Below are positions 43,901-52,685 of a DNA stretch of 64,000 bases, piece after piece. The notes under the pieces are model-generated. The model was not told where the DNA came from. It searched no databases and saw only the letters and a program-made list of their open reading frames with translations. Location of the stretch: NCBI RefSeq assembly GCF_015207285.1, contig NZ_JADEXD010000009.1:1-64000 (forward strand). The letters run 5' to 3'. Both the position numbers and the translations under genes were made by a program. This DNA comes from Tychonema sp. LEGE 07203 (lineage in GTDB: Bacteria > Cyanobacteriota > Cyanobacteriia > Cyanobacteriales > Microcoleaceae). Every line of letters starts with the position of its first letter. Within the stretch, counting starts at the first letter, position 1.

Positions 43901-46498
43901 TAAGGGCGATCGCGCTTTTTCCAAAGTTATGTTGATAAATTCTTCTGAATGCTCGAAATAGCCGTTTAGATACTCAACATTTGCCCGCTCCATGTGCAGA
44001 GCAAAGGCTAAGTCGTAGTGGAAATCCCAAATATCGTCCGTCAAACCGTCCATACCTGCGGTCAAATACTGCAAGGCTGCAACATAAGCGGTGGCATCTT
44101 TGGCTCTGCGGGCGGCATCTAAATTCAGCGTTGCCAGTTCAATTAGTTCTCGTTCGTCTCTAATTAGCGATCGAGCTACATTCAAGTGATCGACTAATTC
44201 AAAAATTCTGTCAGCGCGATACTCAGCCGGAGTGTTTTCGAGGATTTGCCTGCCTATTTTCAGGTGAACTGCCTTTTTTTGCGAGTCGTCGATCAGAGCG
44301 TAAGCGGCTTGCTGCACGCGATCGTGCAAAAATTTATAATTGAGAATTAACAGCGGAAACATCACGTAATCTAGGGACTTGCTTTCCAATTCCGAAGTTG
44401 GCAGGATCAGCCCCGACTTGATTGCCGGCAGTAACTGCGAAAAAGTTTCCGACGCTTCTTTCTCATTAATTAAAGAAAGAGTATTTAAATCAAATTCGTT
44501 GCCCAAACAAGCCACCAAACGCAAAACCTGCTGCGTTGGAGTCGGCAGTTTTCTCAATTTTTGTACCATCAAATCTACTACATTGTCAGTGATAGCGCAC
44601 TGCTCAATTTGAGTCATATCCCAATGCCAGCCGCCCTTGCTACCCGACTGTGGCGGGTGAAAAACCAGCAGATTTTCTTGATACAATGTTTGGAGAAATT
44701 GATTGACAAAAAAAGGATTGCCGTCTGTTTTGCTGACAACCAGTTCAGCTAAAGATTTGACAGATTCGCGATCGCTGTGCAAAGTTTCGGCAATCAAATG
44801 AGTGATGTTTTCCACTCCCAGCGGCGACAAAGCAATCTCATTAATGATGGCTTCCTGATTTCGCAGCGCCTCCACAGTCATCATTAAAGGATGGGTGGGA
44901 CTGACTTCATTATCCCGATAAGCGCCGATTAAAAACAGATATTGTGTCGCTTCATCTGTCATCATCAATTCGATCAGCTTGAGAGTCGCAGAATCTGCCC
45001 ACTGCAAATCGTCGAGAAAAATCACCAGCGGGTGTTCGGGCTGACAAAATACGCGAATGAAATTTTGAAAGACTAAATTAAAGCGGTTAAAAGATTCTGT
45101 CGGCCCCAATTCAGCTACGGGAGACTGAGCTCCGACAATTAGTTCAACTTCGGGAATTACATCAATAATAATTTGCCCGTTTTGACCGAAAGAAGTGCGG
45201 AGTTTTTCGCGCCAAACTGACAATTGAGCTTCGCTTTCAGTTAACAGTTGCCGAACTAATTCCGAAAAAGCGCTGACAACGGCAGAGTAAGGAATAGTCC
45301 GCTTGTACTGGTCAAATTTTCCCCAAATAAAATAGCCGCGCCTGCGGGTAATGGGTTTGTCTAAAATCTTCACCATTGCAGATTTGCCAATGCCGGAATA
45401 ACCTGCAATCAGCATCATCTCGCTGCGGGATTTGTGATGTCCTCTCGCCAGCACTGACAGGGCGCTTTCTTTTTTCGATTTGAGTTCTTTCTTGATGACA
45501 GAAATTTGCGACTGATCGAGGCGGTGAGCTCGATTATTTGTTGCTGCTACCCGTTCAAAAGCTGCTAGAAGAGTTTCAACTTCTCGCTGTCTGCCGTAAA
45601 GTTTTTGAGGAATTTGAAATTTGTCGGAAATATCTTGGCTGCCTAGAGCAAACTCAAAAATAATTCCGGATGTTTGCAACTGAAACAAACAGGATTCCAA
45701 ATCGGCTTTGAGTCCCCAAGCACTTTGATAGCGATCCTCGGCGGTTTTTGCTAACAATTTCATCAGAATATCTGAAACAGCTTTAGGAATTTCTGGTGAA
45801 AGTTCAGCCAGAGGTACTGGTTGTTTGGCGATGTGACAGTGAACTAACTCCATCGGATCGGTAGTGGGAAAAGGGAGCTGTCCTGATAGGATTTCATAGA
45901 AGGTGACGCCGAGGGAATAAAAGTCGGTGCGGTAATCGATTACTCGGTTCATTCTGCCGGTTTGTTCCGGCGACATATAAGCTAAAGTGCCTTCTAAAAA
46001 ATTAGGATCTTTATTGGCAACCTCTTCTAGGTTGGATGCTGTTGAAATGCTAAAATCTATAAGTTTAACTTGTCCGGTAGCAGGATTAAAAACTATATTA
46101 GAGGGATTGATATCTTTATGAATCACATTTCTGGCGTGAATTTCTCCTAAGGTTTCAGCAACTTTGATGGCTGTCGTTAAAAATCCTAAAATTGTAAATT
46201 TTTGGGAAGCCATAAAGATTTTCAAAGATTCGCCGCCAAAATCTTCTAAAATCATTGCCAGACTATTTCTAACCTGCTGCAACTTGTATACTTTAACTAC
46301 TCCGTCCAGGACGTTTAAGTTGGCCGTAATTTCATATTCGCGCTTGTATCTATTCAGTTCTTCTGGTGTAGGATAGTCTTCTTTGATAAGTTTGATAATA
46401 ACAGGTTGGTTGTCTTGCTCGTTGCGGCCGCGATAAACGAGGGAAGTGCTGCTTTCATAAATGAGAGCGAGAACTGCAACGCCGGGAATTGCCATCAT
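40985..46498 (-). CDS. Giant multisensor Ser/Thr kinase - AAA ATPase - GAF - histidine kinase
   Basis: The product has 1837 residues. An N-terminal protein kinase (about 1-270) has the catalytic loop IHKDINPSNIVF (HKD for HRD) and LIDFSIST for DFG. An AAA-type ATPase (about 310-620) has Walker A AGYSGIGKS and Walker B VIFLDDLQWAD. A long helical TPR-like region (about 750-1330) and a GAF domain (about 1360-1530) follow. The histidine kinase has the coiled LNEKNERLEQTLRELK, HEINNPVSFIYG (phospho-His) and an ATPase with GTGLGLSIS. There is no receiver, so it should phosphorylate a separate regulator. It is the intact form of the architecture truncated at 86-4498. Related proteins in cyanobacteria link stress or metabolite sensing to two-component output. 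Confidence 0.92.
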   Translation of the reverse strand: MMAIPGVAVLALIYESSTSLVYRGRNEQDNQPVIIKLIKEDYPTPEELNRYKREYEITANLNVLDGVVKVYKLQQVRNSLAMILEDFGGESLKIFMASQKFTILGFLTTAIKVAETLGEIHARNVIHKDINPSNIVFNPATGQVKLIDFSISTASNLEEVANKDPNFLEGTLAYMSPEQTGRMNRVIDYRTDFYSLGVTFYEILSGQLPFPTTDPMELVHCHIAKQPVPLAELSPEIPKAVSDILMKLLAKTAEDRYQSAWGLKADLESCLFQLQTSGIIFEFALGSQDISDKFQIPQKLYGRQREVETLLAAFERVAATNNRAHRLDQSQISVIKKELKSKKESALSVLARGHHKSRSEMMLIAGYSGIGKSAMVKILDKPITRRRGYFIWGKFDQYKRTIPYSAVVSAFSELVRQLLTESEAQLSVWREKLRTSFGQNGQIIIDVIPEVELIVGAQSPVAELGPTESFNRFNLVFQNFIRVFCQPEHPLVIFLDDLQWADSATLKLIELMMTDEATQYLFLIGAYRDNEVSPTHPLMMTVEALRNQEAIINEIALSPLGVENITHLIAETLHSDRESVKSLAELVVSKTDGNPFFVNQFLQTLYQENLLVFHPPQSGSKGGWHWDMTQIEQCAITDNVVDLMVQKLRKLPTPTQQVLRLVACLGNEFDLNTLSLINEKEASETFSQLLPAIKSGLILPTSELESKSLDYVMFPLLILNYKFLHDRVQQAAYALIDDSQKKAVHLKIGRQILENTPAEYRADRIFELVDHLNVARSLIRDERELIELATLNLDAARRAKDATAYVAALQYLTAGMDGLTDDIWDFHYDLAFALHMERANVEYLNGYFEHSEEFINITLEKARSPLEKVEIYNLLIVQYTLRAKYEEAVKAGIQALNLLGIDLPLDGLNKVISEEFAAAKKSLAGIEIASLIDAPEMTVPDKKVAVKLITNLLTSAYLNNPELWKVSVLKGVNLSLTYGLVPEASLCYAGYGMFLNAVSGEYKEAYQFAMLSLNLSEKSGNIGLKCRACSSLVSLFYYWFNHIKDSHAISNEGYQAALESGDLEYAGYILSNRIANYFFQGKEISLILADTSRYLQFSQKTKNQLVTDTLLGVELILRNLSQLTPEKFVFESEDISEAEYVHNCKAHQNLYSLCLYQIRKCQVMYWYGNFNEALQLALEVEKQLSFITAAIPATEWNFFFSLVLAAVFPNVSKEKQKQYLKKLEANQKQMKIWADNCRENFLHKYLLVQAEIARISKKDSEAVELYDVSINLAQDSEFVQNEALANELAAKFWLSKGKYQYAKIHLREAHSCYLRWGAVRKVEDLEQKYPQLREMTPLHGSFNNSQTTTTIHTSTGSDARVLDLATVMKASLAISSEIVLDKLLASLMRISLENAGAQSGFLILVRDEKLLISARASVVAEDVAVLQFTPVEESQDLPVTVINFVERTRSDVVLSNAAAEGRFTADPYVAKHQLKSLLCTPIINQRKLIGILYLENNLTIGAFNAHRLEVLRLLSSQVAISLDNALLYNSVEQKVQERTQELNEKNERLEQTLRELKLTQAQLIQTEKMSSLGQMVAGVAHEINNPVSFIYGNLNPASEYVKDLLKLIQLYQQNYPEPADEILEEIETIELEFLSEDLQKLLDSMKVGAERIRDIVLSLRNFSRLDEAQMKSVDIHEGIDSTVMLLQPRLRKEGGRLGIEVIKNYSQLPLITCYASQLNQVFMNILTNAIDALLLARDCPKSSEKEPAITISTEVTDRNSAIIKIADSGPGMSTEVLHKIFDPFFTTKAVGSGTGLGLSISHSIVVSSHGGNLTCVSAPGEGTEFVIEIPIAPRQVV

Positions 46499-46956
46499 AG
46501 TTGGCTTCTCTCAAATTAGGTGTGCTTGGTCAATACTACAGGACTTACTACGCGCGGCGGGCTAGAAACCCGGTTTTTTAGTTGCTAGTCGTTGACAAAC
46601 CCCAGATTTTTTTGTATGAACCGGGTTTTTTTCGTAAATCCTATGTTATCCTTCATTATCGCTCAAGAGCTATCTTTTGGGGTGTGTGGGAAGACACGCC
46701 TTGACAGTACAGATTTGCTGACAAAAGCGCGCTGGGCTTTTGTCAGCTCAGCAGTTAGGCGAACAACAGCACAAATAGAGGATTTGTGCAAGGATTTGGT
46801 AGGCTGTTGCGGGTTTAAATTGGTTGATAGTCGATCGCGCGGCTGACAAAAAACAATCTCAGCTTTTAGGAGACAGGGCGGTTGAAACTGCCCTGCGAGT
46901 CAAACTCTCGCCCCAGGAGTGCGAGTTGAGTAACGGGCGCTGAAAATTAGGTTGTT
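46499..46956. repeat. Intergenic region with inverted AACCCGG arms and GGCGGTTGAAACTGCC palindromes
   Basis: GAAACCCGGTTTTTT (46567) faces GAACCGGGTTTTTTTCG (46618), the hairpin family of 6.4 and 35.3 kb. Two GGCGGTTGAAACTGCC palindromes lie near 46878 and 46964, the second inside the KTSC gene's 3' end. No gene is supported. Confidence 0.55.
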
Positions 46957-47436
46957 TTATTTTGGCGGTTGAAACTGCCGCCTGCATTTTGCACTCTCGT
47001 CATCTACGCGCTGGCTCGAATAATAACCTTTAATCTCGGAGTTAAAAAATCTGCCTGTAGAATCAGTATCTTGCAGAGATTCCCAAATTTCCGGTTCTAC
47101 GTCGCTGTATTGATAGATTGAGCCGCTGCTAAATTCTATTTGCAAAACTTGCTCTTGTTGGTTGTATCCGATCGCTCTAGCCATTTGGGAATCTACGGAC
47201 ATCATAGCAATTGGTTCGCCGCAGGGAGCAATTTCTGGTGATTCAATAGCGCCATTGAGTTCGGTGGAATCTGTATTGGCGATGAAATCAACCATTTGCA
47301 GGCCGTGCATTGCAGCTTCGGGTGCGGCTATTTCGATAAATTCGATTTCTTGCCCGCGATCGATCGACAGTCCTAACTGGCCGTTAGAGTGACCGACTGC
47401 TAAGACGCTGCTCAAGTCAATTTTGGATAGTTTCAT
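46957..47436 (-). CDS. KTSC-domain protein, 5' end joined to an IS200/IS605 element
   Basis: The ATG complementary to 47434-47436 gives 159 residues. The first half (MKLSKIDLSSVLAVGHSNGQ) is cyanobacterial; the C-terminal part carries a KTSC domain (ARAIGYNQQEQVLQIEFSSGSIYQYSDVEPEIWESLQ to GRFFNSEIKGYY), a short fold of unknown role. An IS605-type right end lies only about 7 bp upstream, and the tnpB frame reads through without a stop into this gene. Its original promoter and ribosome site have probably been displaced. Confidence 0.75.
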   Translation of the reverse strand: MKLSKIDLSSVLAVGHSNGQLGLSIDRGQEIEFIEIAAPEAAMHGLQMVDFIANTDSTELNGAIESPEIAPCGEPIAMMSVDSQMARAIGYNQQEQVLQIEFSSGSIYQYSDVEPEIWESLQDTDSTGRFFNSEIKGYYSSQRVDDESAKCRRQFQPPK

Positions 47437-48729
47437 GGGATTTTTGATACTCCCCAGCCCTTTCATAGACGGGGATTCTTGAAGAGTCCAGATACGAACT
47501 TTCAAAGGCGAAATCAAAGCGCCTCTACTGACTCTTTTAAGGCATAACCCTAAAGTTGCCGCTACTTTTCGCAAAATATTTCCAGCACCGTTGCAATCAG
47601 CGTTAATTTTGCTTCCGTCTTTTGAGCAATACAGTCCGCGGTTGATACGCTTTCCTGATTCTTTCCACCCTTCAGTTTTTTCACCGAACTTAGGTAGTTC
47701 ATCCTCATCTAAAAAACTCGCCTTACTTGTATAGCTCTCTTCAGTTTCGACAAACCGGATGCCATATTGTTCACAAAGCCCAGAAATCCTATCCTTCAAT
47801 CGAGCGGTAGGGATTTGCACAAATTTTTGATTGGTCTTGCTACCAAGATTTATCTCTTGGCGCATTCCCTTGTTCCAACCAAAAACGATTGTACCTATTT
47901 TGTTTTCTAGGCAATGATTCAATACTAATCTAGCTGCTTTGTTGACAGCATCTCTCGTTTGTCTATTTCGTTTTTCCGTAATTTTTGCCAATCGCTTAGA
48001 CCAAAAACCTTGAGGTTTATGCTCTTTTATTGATGCAATCCGCTTATTATACCATTGGTTTAATGATTTCAGATGCCGTCCATCCACGATAAAACTTGTT
48101 CCCACATTGGAAACACAAGTTAACCAATTATTCAATCCTGGATCGATACCCAGAACTTTACTAGCATCTAATTCCATCACTGTGAGCTGAAGTTGGTAGA
48201 CAAACTCGACATAAAACTGCCCATTTCTTGGCAAAATGCGAATCTCTCTAATTTTCTTGTAGTCTAGGTTGGACGGCATTGGTAAATAGAATTCACTAAT
48301 TCCAAACCATAGTTTAACCTTGCTTCCCAATGGAAATCTCAGTTGCCCATTTTTTAGCTTTACGTCTGCCCTTGGAAACGTCACAAGTTTCAAGCTGTTT
48401 TTGCGATATTTCGGCAGCTTTGGGTGTTGTGTTACCGTGCCAATTGAAATTCCCTTGAGCAATCCAATGTACGATTTAAAAGACTCTGCAACGCTGGTTA
48501 AAGTTTGTTGAGCAACATGGGAATATAGTGCTTTAAAATGAAGGTTCTCTTTGAATAATTTGTGCAAATCGTACTTACCAGGAATTTTCCCAGTCTTAAA
48601 ATACAACTGACGAGAATAGTAAGTCCCGCAGTTGGCTAGCTTATTCGACTCTTCGCATACAAATTCTAGGACGCTTCTTAACTCTCGGTCGGGACTGATT
48701 AGGTTTTGCTGGCATCCATAACTAGACAT
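47437..48729 (-). CDS. tnpB: TnpB of an IS200/IS605 element, in frame with the downstream KTSC gene
   Basis: The start at the ATG complementary to 48727-48729 overlaps the tnpA stop by 8 bp. Conserved parts are LPKYRKNSLKLVTFPRA, the RuvC-I motif LGIDPGLNNWLTCVSN, TRDAVNKAARLVLNHCLENKIGTIVFGWNKGMRQE, ETEESYTSKASFLDED, and the final NADCNGAGNILRK Asp motif. The middle position reads FGWNK rather than VVEDL, and there is no CxxC zinc ribbon, as in one cyanobacterial subgroup. TnpB proteins are RNA-guided nucleases; guide RNA would come from the right end. No stop precedes the KTSC frame, so the full open frame is 590 residues to 46957. Confidence 0.82.
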
Positions 48730-49245
48730 TTTTTTGATTCTCAATATACTGCTTGATTACCGAAATAGGCGCACCGCCAACAGTCGTAATAAAGTAGCTA
48801 TTAGTCCACAACGTTGGTAATCGACTTTTTAGCCACGGAAATTCTTGACGAAGATATCGAGAGGAACGTCCTTTCATGTACCGAATCTGTTTAGCAATCC
48901 CAAACTGAGGATCGCATTCGACTAATAGATGGACAGGATCTGGCATTACTTCCATTTCGATTAATTCACTGTTAAACTCAGTGGCAACTTCTAACAGTAT
49001 TTCCTTTAAACGGGTATCGACACCCTCTACTAAAACCTTTCGACGATATTTCGGACACCACACAATATGGTATTTACACGAGTCAACAACATTTTTATTC
49101 GATTTGTAATTGACGCTCATAGTATAACTATACAGCGCGAACCTATATACTACATTAACTTTGTATTAACATTTGTTGAATATTGAAGGCGGTTGAAACC
49201 GCAGCCGACTTCCGTGTCTAAAGCCAGGGGCTTGCGTCTCGCTCT
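47443..49245 (-). mobile_element. IS200/IS605-type insertion sequence (tnpA + tnpB)
   Basis: A right end with a GAATCCCCGTC/GGGCTGGGGAGTATCAA-like foldback lies at about 47443-47475, and tnpB and tnpA are on the minus strand in the order tnpA-tnpB. The left end is less certain; hairpin-forming CAAGCCCCTGGCTTTAGAC around 49212-49232 may belong to it. Such elements move as single-stranded circles and make no target duplication. Confidence 0.75.
48722..49120 (-). CDS. tnpA: TnpA, Y1 HUH transposase of IS200/IS605
   Basis: The 132 residues include YHIVWCPKYRRKVLV, MPDPVHLLVECDP (the HUH-type region, here H-L-L) and TNSYFITTVGGAPISVIKQYIENQ with the catalytic Tyr in IKQYIENQ. It cuts and rejoins single-stranded ends during peel-and-paste transposition. 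It appears intact and overlaps tnpB by 8 bp. Confidence 0.88.
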   Translation of the reverse strand: MSVNYKSNKNVVDSCKYHIVWCPKYRRKVLVEGVDTRLKEILLEVATEFNSELIEMEVMPDPVHLLVECDPQFGIAKQIRYMKGRSSRYLRQEFPWLKSRLPTLWTNSYFITTVGGAPISVIKQYIENQKNV

Positions 49246-49674
49246 TCGGTCAAGGATTTGTTTTAGGTCAATATTTCCCCTTATAAAACAAGTTTCGCGA
49301 CAGAGGAAATAGTGGATTAATTAATAGTGTATTGTATGTTGTTTAAAAAGTCAATAATAGAGTTTGGCGAAAATTATTGTAGCAATCTAGGTGTCAGGTG
49401 CGGCTGGGGTATCTTAGGTTAATAAGATGTGTCCGGTTCTTAACGAAACTTGACAATACATTAAGAATTATTGCCATAAAACAAAGGTAAAATTGTGGGA
49501 AGGGCGAGTAAAATCCCAGCCAGCAAAAGCGTTTGAGGATTTTTCTCATCTGTAAATCTTCAGAAAGTTATTATTTCTAAAGGATTCATCCGGTGAGAAA
49601 ATCGGAAACAACCTTAAAATTTAGCAGTAATCGCCCGATCGGGCAAATCTCAACCAACATCAGGAAAAATACCT
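49246..49674 (+). promoter_or_regulatory. chlB upstream region
   Basis: No gene is seen. TTGACA at 49450-49455 with an AT-rich stretch 17-19 bases on (around CATAAA, 49475) could be a promoter, followed by a ~200-base untranslated leader. This is a pattern guess only. Confidence 0.3.
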
Positions 49675-51201
49675 ATGAAATTGGCTTATTGGATGTATGC
49701 AGGCCCAGCCCACATCGGCACTTTGCGCGTGGCCACTTCTTTCAAAAACGTCCACGCCATCATGCACGCACCGATTGGAGACGACTATTTTAACGTCATG
49801 CGTTCCATGCTGGAGAGGGAACGGGATTTCACTCCGGTAACTACTAGCGTGGTTGACAGACACGTACTGGCGCGGGGTTCGCAGGAACGGGTGGTGGACA
49901 ATATCACCCGCAAAGACAGAGAAGAACACCCAGATTTAATCGTCTTGACTCCGACTTGCACCTCCAGCATTCTGCAAGAAGATTTGGAAAATTTCGTGGA
50001 GCGAGCTCAATTGGATGCCAAAGGCGATGTCTTGCTGGCGGATGTCAACCATTACCGCGTTAACGAATTGCAAGCTGCCGATCGCACTTTAGATCAAATC
50101 GTCCAATTTTACATTAACAAAGCTCGCAAAAAAGGCGATTTAGTAGAAGCCAAAAGCGAAAAACCATCTGTCAACATTATCGGGATGTCTACGCTGGGTT
50201 TTCACAACCAGCACGACTGCACCGAGTTGAAGCGTTTGATGGCAGATTTGGGAATTGAAGTTAACGAAGTTATTCCCGAAGGTGCTTCGGTTCATAATTT
50301 AAAAAGACTGCCGCGGGCTTGGTTTAACTTGGTTCCTTATCGGGAATTGGGGATGATGGCCGGGGAGTATTTGCAAAAAGAATTCGGTACGCCGATGGTG
50401 GATATTACGCCGATGGGTGTGGTGGAAACTGCGCGCTGCATTCGCAAGATTCAGCAAGTGTTGAATGCTCAAGGTGCGGATGTTGATTATGAAGATTTTA
50501 TTGACCGACAAACGCGGTTTGTGTCTCAGGCTGCTTGGTTCTCAAGGTCGATCGACTGCCAAAACTTAACCGGCAAAAAAGCCGTCGTATTTGGCGATAA
50601 TACGCACGCTGCGGCGATGACGAAGATTTTGGCTCGCGAGATGGGAATCCACGTTGTCTGGGCTGGAACGTACTGCAAACACGATGCTGACTGGTTCCGG
50701 GAACAGGTTAGCGAGTATTGCGATGAAGTGCTGGTGACGGACGATCACGGGCAAATTGGGGATGCGATCGCCAAAGCCGAACCTTCCGCAATTTTCGGCA
50801 CGCAGATGGAACGCCACGTAGGCAAGCGGTTGGATATTCCCTGCGGTGTAATTGCTGCACCGATTCACGTCCAAAATTTCCCGATCGGCTACAAGCCATT
50901 TTTGGGTTATGAAGGCACGAATCAGTGCGTAGATTTGGTCTACAATTCCTTTACTTTGGGAATGGAAGACCACTTGCTGGAAATTTTCGGCGGCCACGAT
51001 ACTAAGGAAGTGATTACCAAGGGTATTTCGGCTGACTCTGATATGGGTTGGACGAAGGATGGACAAGCTGAGTTGAACAAAATCCCTGGTTTTGTCCGGG
51101 GTAAGGTGAAGCGGAATACTGAGAAGTTCGCGCGCGATCGGGGGATTGATAAGATTACCGTTGAGGTGCTTTACGCAGCGAAGGAATCTGTCGGCGCGTA
51201 G
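49675..51201 (+). CDS. chlB: Light-independent protochlorophyllide reductase subunit B
   Basis: The 508-residue ChlB, with ChlN, forms the catalytic component that reduces protochlorophyllide in the dark using electrons from ChlL. The N-terminus [20 protein letters not shown] is fully conserved. Asp36 in APIGDDYF is the unusual aspartate ligand of the NB [4Fe-4S] cluster, with Cys ligands later in [14 protein letters not shown] and related positions. [18 protein letters not shown] and the C-terminal [22 protein letters not shown] complete the pattern. chlN and chlL are not adjacent. Oxygen sensitivity of the enzyme makes low-oxygen or dark expression likely. Confidence 0.97.
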   Translation: MKLAYWMYAGPAHIGTLRVATSFKNVHAIMHAPIGDDYFNVMRSMLERERDFTPVTTSVVDRHVLARGSQERVVDNITRKDREEHPDLIVLTPTCTSSILQEDLENFVERAQLDAKGDVLLADVNHYRVNELQAADRTLDQIVQFYINKARKKGDLVEAKSEKPSVNIIGMSTLGFHNQHDCTELKRLMADLGIEVNEVIPEGASVHNLKRLPRAWFNLVPYRELGMMAGEYLQKEFGTPMVDITPMGVVETARCIRKIQQVLNAQGADVDYEDFIDRQTRFVSQAAWFSRSIDCQNLTGKKAVVFGDNTHAAAMTKILAREMGIHVVWAGTYCKHDADWFREQVSEYCDEVLVTDDHGQIGDAIAKAEPSAIFGTQMERHVGKRLDIPCGVIAAPIHVQNFPIGYKPFLGYEGTNQCVDLVYNSFTLGMEDHLLEIFGGHDTKEVITKGISADSDMGWTKDGQAELNKIPGFVRGKVKRNTEKFARDRGIDKITVEVLYAAKESVGA

Positions 51202-51202
51202 G

Positions 51203-51240
51203 TTATTGGTAGGGTGGGCAAATGCCCACCTCACTTAGTA
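51203..51240. repeat. GTAGGGTGGGCA-type palindrome
   Basis: GGTAGGGTGGGC-AAAT-GCCCACCTCACTT matches the hairpin cores after the mini-ORFs at 10.1 and 10.4 kb. It lies just after chlB and may serve as its terminator. Confidence 0.55.
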
Positions 51241-51284
51241 AAATAGAAATGCACTGTCACTTTTCAAACAGAGAAAAGTTCTTT

Positions 51285-51506
51285 ATGGCTAATTCTGTTG
51301 CTTTCCAGACCGCGATCGAATATGTAGAATCTCTGGCAATTGAAGAGCAAGATTTGTTAATTGAATTAATTCAGAAACGGCGAATTGAAAATCGGCGAGG
51401 GGAAATTGCTAGCAACGCAAGAGAGGTGTTGAGTGCTTTAAAAGCCGGCACAGCAAAGCGAGGCAACCTTGCACAGTTAAAAGCTGATTTACTGGATGAA
51501 GAATGA
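51285..51506 (+). CDS. Antitoxin-like protein of a YafQ-type pair
   Basis: The ATG at 51285 follows GAGAAAAG and gives 73 residues: MANSVAFQTAIEYVESLAIEEQDLLIELIQKRRIENRRGEIASN, a helical sequence frequent in cyanobacterial antitoxins, with a basic and then acidic C-terminal tail. It overlaps the downstream toxin gene by 4 bp (ATGA), implying translational coupling. Confidence 0.78.
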   Translation: MANSVAFQTAIEYVESLAIEEQDLLIELIQKRRIENRRGEIASNAREVLSALKAGTAKRGNLAQLKADLLDEE

Positions 51507-51787
51507 AAACTCAAGTTTGGAACAACAGTTTTAAACGGGCTTTTAAACGGGTTATCAAGAGAAATCCGCAATTAGCTGAGAAAATATTTTCGGTTTTGGA
51601 GTTGTTAGTAAACGATCCATTTTCTCCTTCATTGAAGGCACATAAACTGCGGGGGCAATTAGAAGGGCTTTGGGCTTGTTGGGTTGAGTCCGATTGCCGA
51701 ATTATCTATACTTTTGAGCAAGATAATGAAACGCAAGAGGAATTGATCGTCTTGATTGATATTGGGACGCATGATGAAGTATATTAA
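51503..51787 (+). CDS. YafQ/RelE-like mRNA interferase toxin
   Basis: The 94 residues begin MKTQVWNNSFKRAFKRVIKRNP, with LEGLWACWVESDCRIIYTFEQD and LIDIGTHDEVY at the end; the late His matches the YafQ/RelE superfamily catalytic strand. It is predicted to cut mRNA at the ribosome, neutralised by the upstream 73-residue partner. Confidence 0.85.
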   Translation: MKTQVWNNSFKRAFKRVIKRNPQLAEKIFSVLELLVNDPFSPSLKAHKLRGQLEGLWACWVESDCRIIYTFEQDNETQEELIVLIDIGTHDEVY

Positions 51788-51823
51788 GTAACGATCGCCC
51801 TTTTTAAACCAAGTGCGATCGGC

Positions 51824-52258
51824 TTAACCCGGCACTTGCACTAACCGCCTGACATCTTCTCCCAGTCGAGTAAAGTCCTTGGGGTTAAGAGTCAACAACA
51901 CATCCACACTTGCTTTCAGTGCAGCTTGAGCAATTAACCCATCGTAAATCCCTCCCCCTGGTAGGTTTAAACTGACCATTTTGCTTAATGTTGCTTGGTA
52001 ATCCTCAGCAGTCAGAACAACCTGATTAAAACTACTCAAATTCTCTACAATTAACCGCTGTGCTAACCGAGGATTAATCTGAGGTTGACGAGGAATGCGA
52101 GTGAGTACGGAGTAAAGTTCAGCTATAGTATGAGTTGAGACAAATCCGTCAATTTCCCGCGATCGAACTCGCTCCAACCAAGATAAGCTTTGAGAGTGAC
52201 TGGGACGATCTTCTATCAACGCTGCTATCAGAACGGATGTATCAAATAAAACGTTCAT
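51824..52258 (-). CDS. PIN-domain toxin (VapC-like)
   Basis: The ATG complementary to 52256-52258 gives 144 residues. PIN nuclease acids are visible: Asp in MNVLFDTSVLIAAL, Glu in STHTIAELYSVLTRIP, Asp in GGGIYDGLIAQAALKA and the late LLTLNPKDFTRLG. It probably cleaves a specific RNA. Its start is only 2 bp from the stop of the upstream antitoxin-like gene. Confidence 0.88.
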   Translation of the reverse strand: MNVLFDTSVLIAALIEDRPSHSQSLSWLERVRSREIDGFVSTHTIAELYSVLTRIPRQPQINPRLAQRLIVENLSSFNQVVLTAEDYQATLSKMVSLNLPGGGIYDGLIAQAALKASVDVLLTLNPKDFTRLGEDVRRLVQVPG

Positions 52259-52260
52259 TT

Positions 52261-52557
52261 TTAGATAAACTTCCCGATTCTTTCTTCGCGCATATCGGGA
52301 ATAATTGTAGCCCAATTAATCAGTTCTTGGTTTTTTATTAATGATGCTTTGACGACTAAAACTCCACCAACATAATGAACCTCGCACTCTTCATCTATAT
52401 TTGCTGGTTCGGTGTTGCCAGTTTCATCTGGCGGCAAAGCTACTTCCTGCTTGCTCCGCTGCCATAACAGGAAATCAGCAAAGTTGAGGATTTCTTGCAG
52501 TTCGATTTCCGAGAAATTTTTCAGTTTGTCAACAATTTGTTCTTGGATAGGCATCAC
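52261..52557 (-). CDS. Antitoxin-like partner of the PIN toxin
   Basis: The 98-residue protein opens IQEQIVDKLKNFSEIELQEILNFADFLLWQ, a helical start common to antitoxin/DUF2281-type proteins, then an acidic linker and VHYVGGVLVVKASLIKNQE. The two adjacent Met codons leave the exact start open. Tight spacing with the PIN gene supports a type II toxin-antitoxin operon. Confidence 0.72.
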   Translation of the reverse strand: MMPIQEQIVDKLKNFSEIELQEILNFADFLLWQRSKQEVALPPDETGNTEPANIDEECEVHYVGGVLVVKASLIKNQELINWATIIPDMREERIGKFI

Positions 52558-52685
52558 GGCTATTTTTCCTTGCTTAACACGACCGCTAGATTCAGTTTAA
52601 CACTCTTGTGGGAGCGATCGCCCTTCTCAAACATAGGATTAATTGCCAAATTTTTGCAGGCTTGAAGCGAACATAATAATTGGAT

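Noticed and set aside
50566-51234. 222-codon minus-strand open frame inside chlB
   Set aside because: It is entirely opposite a strongly conserved gene and is a shadow frame.
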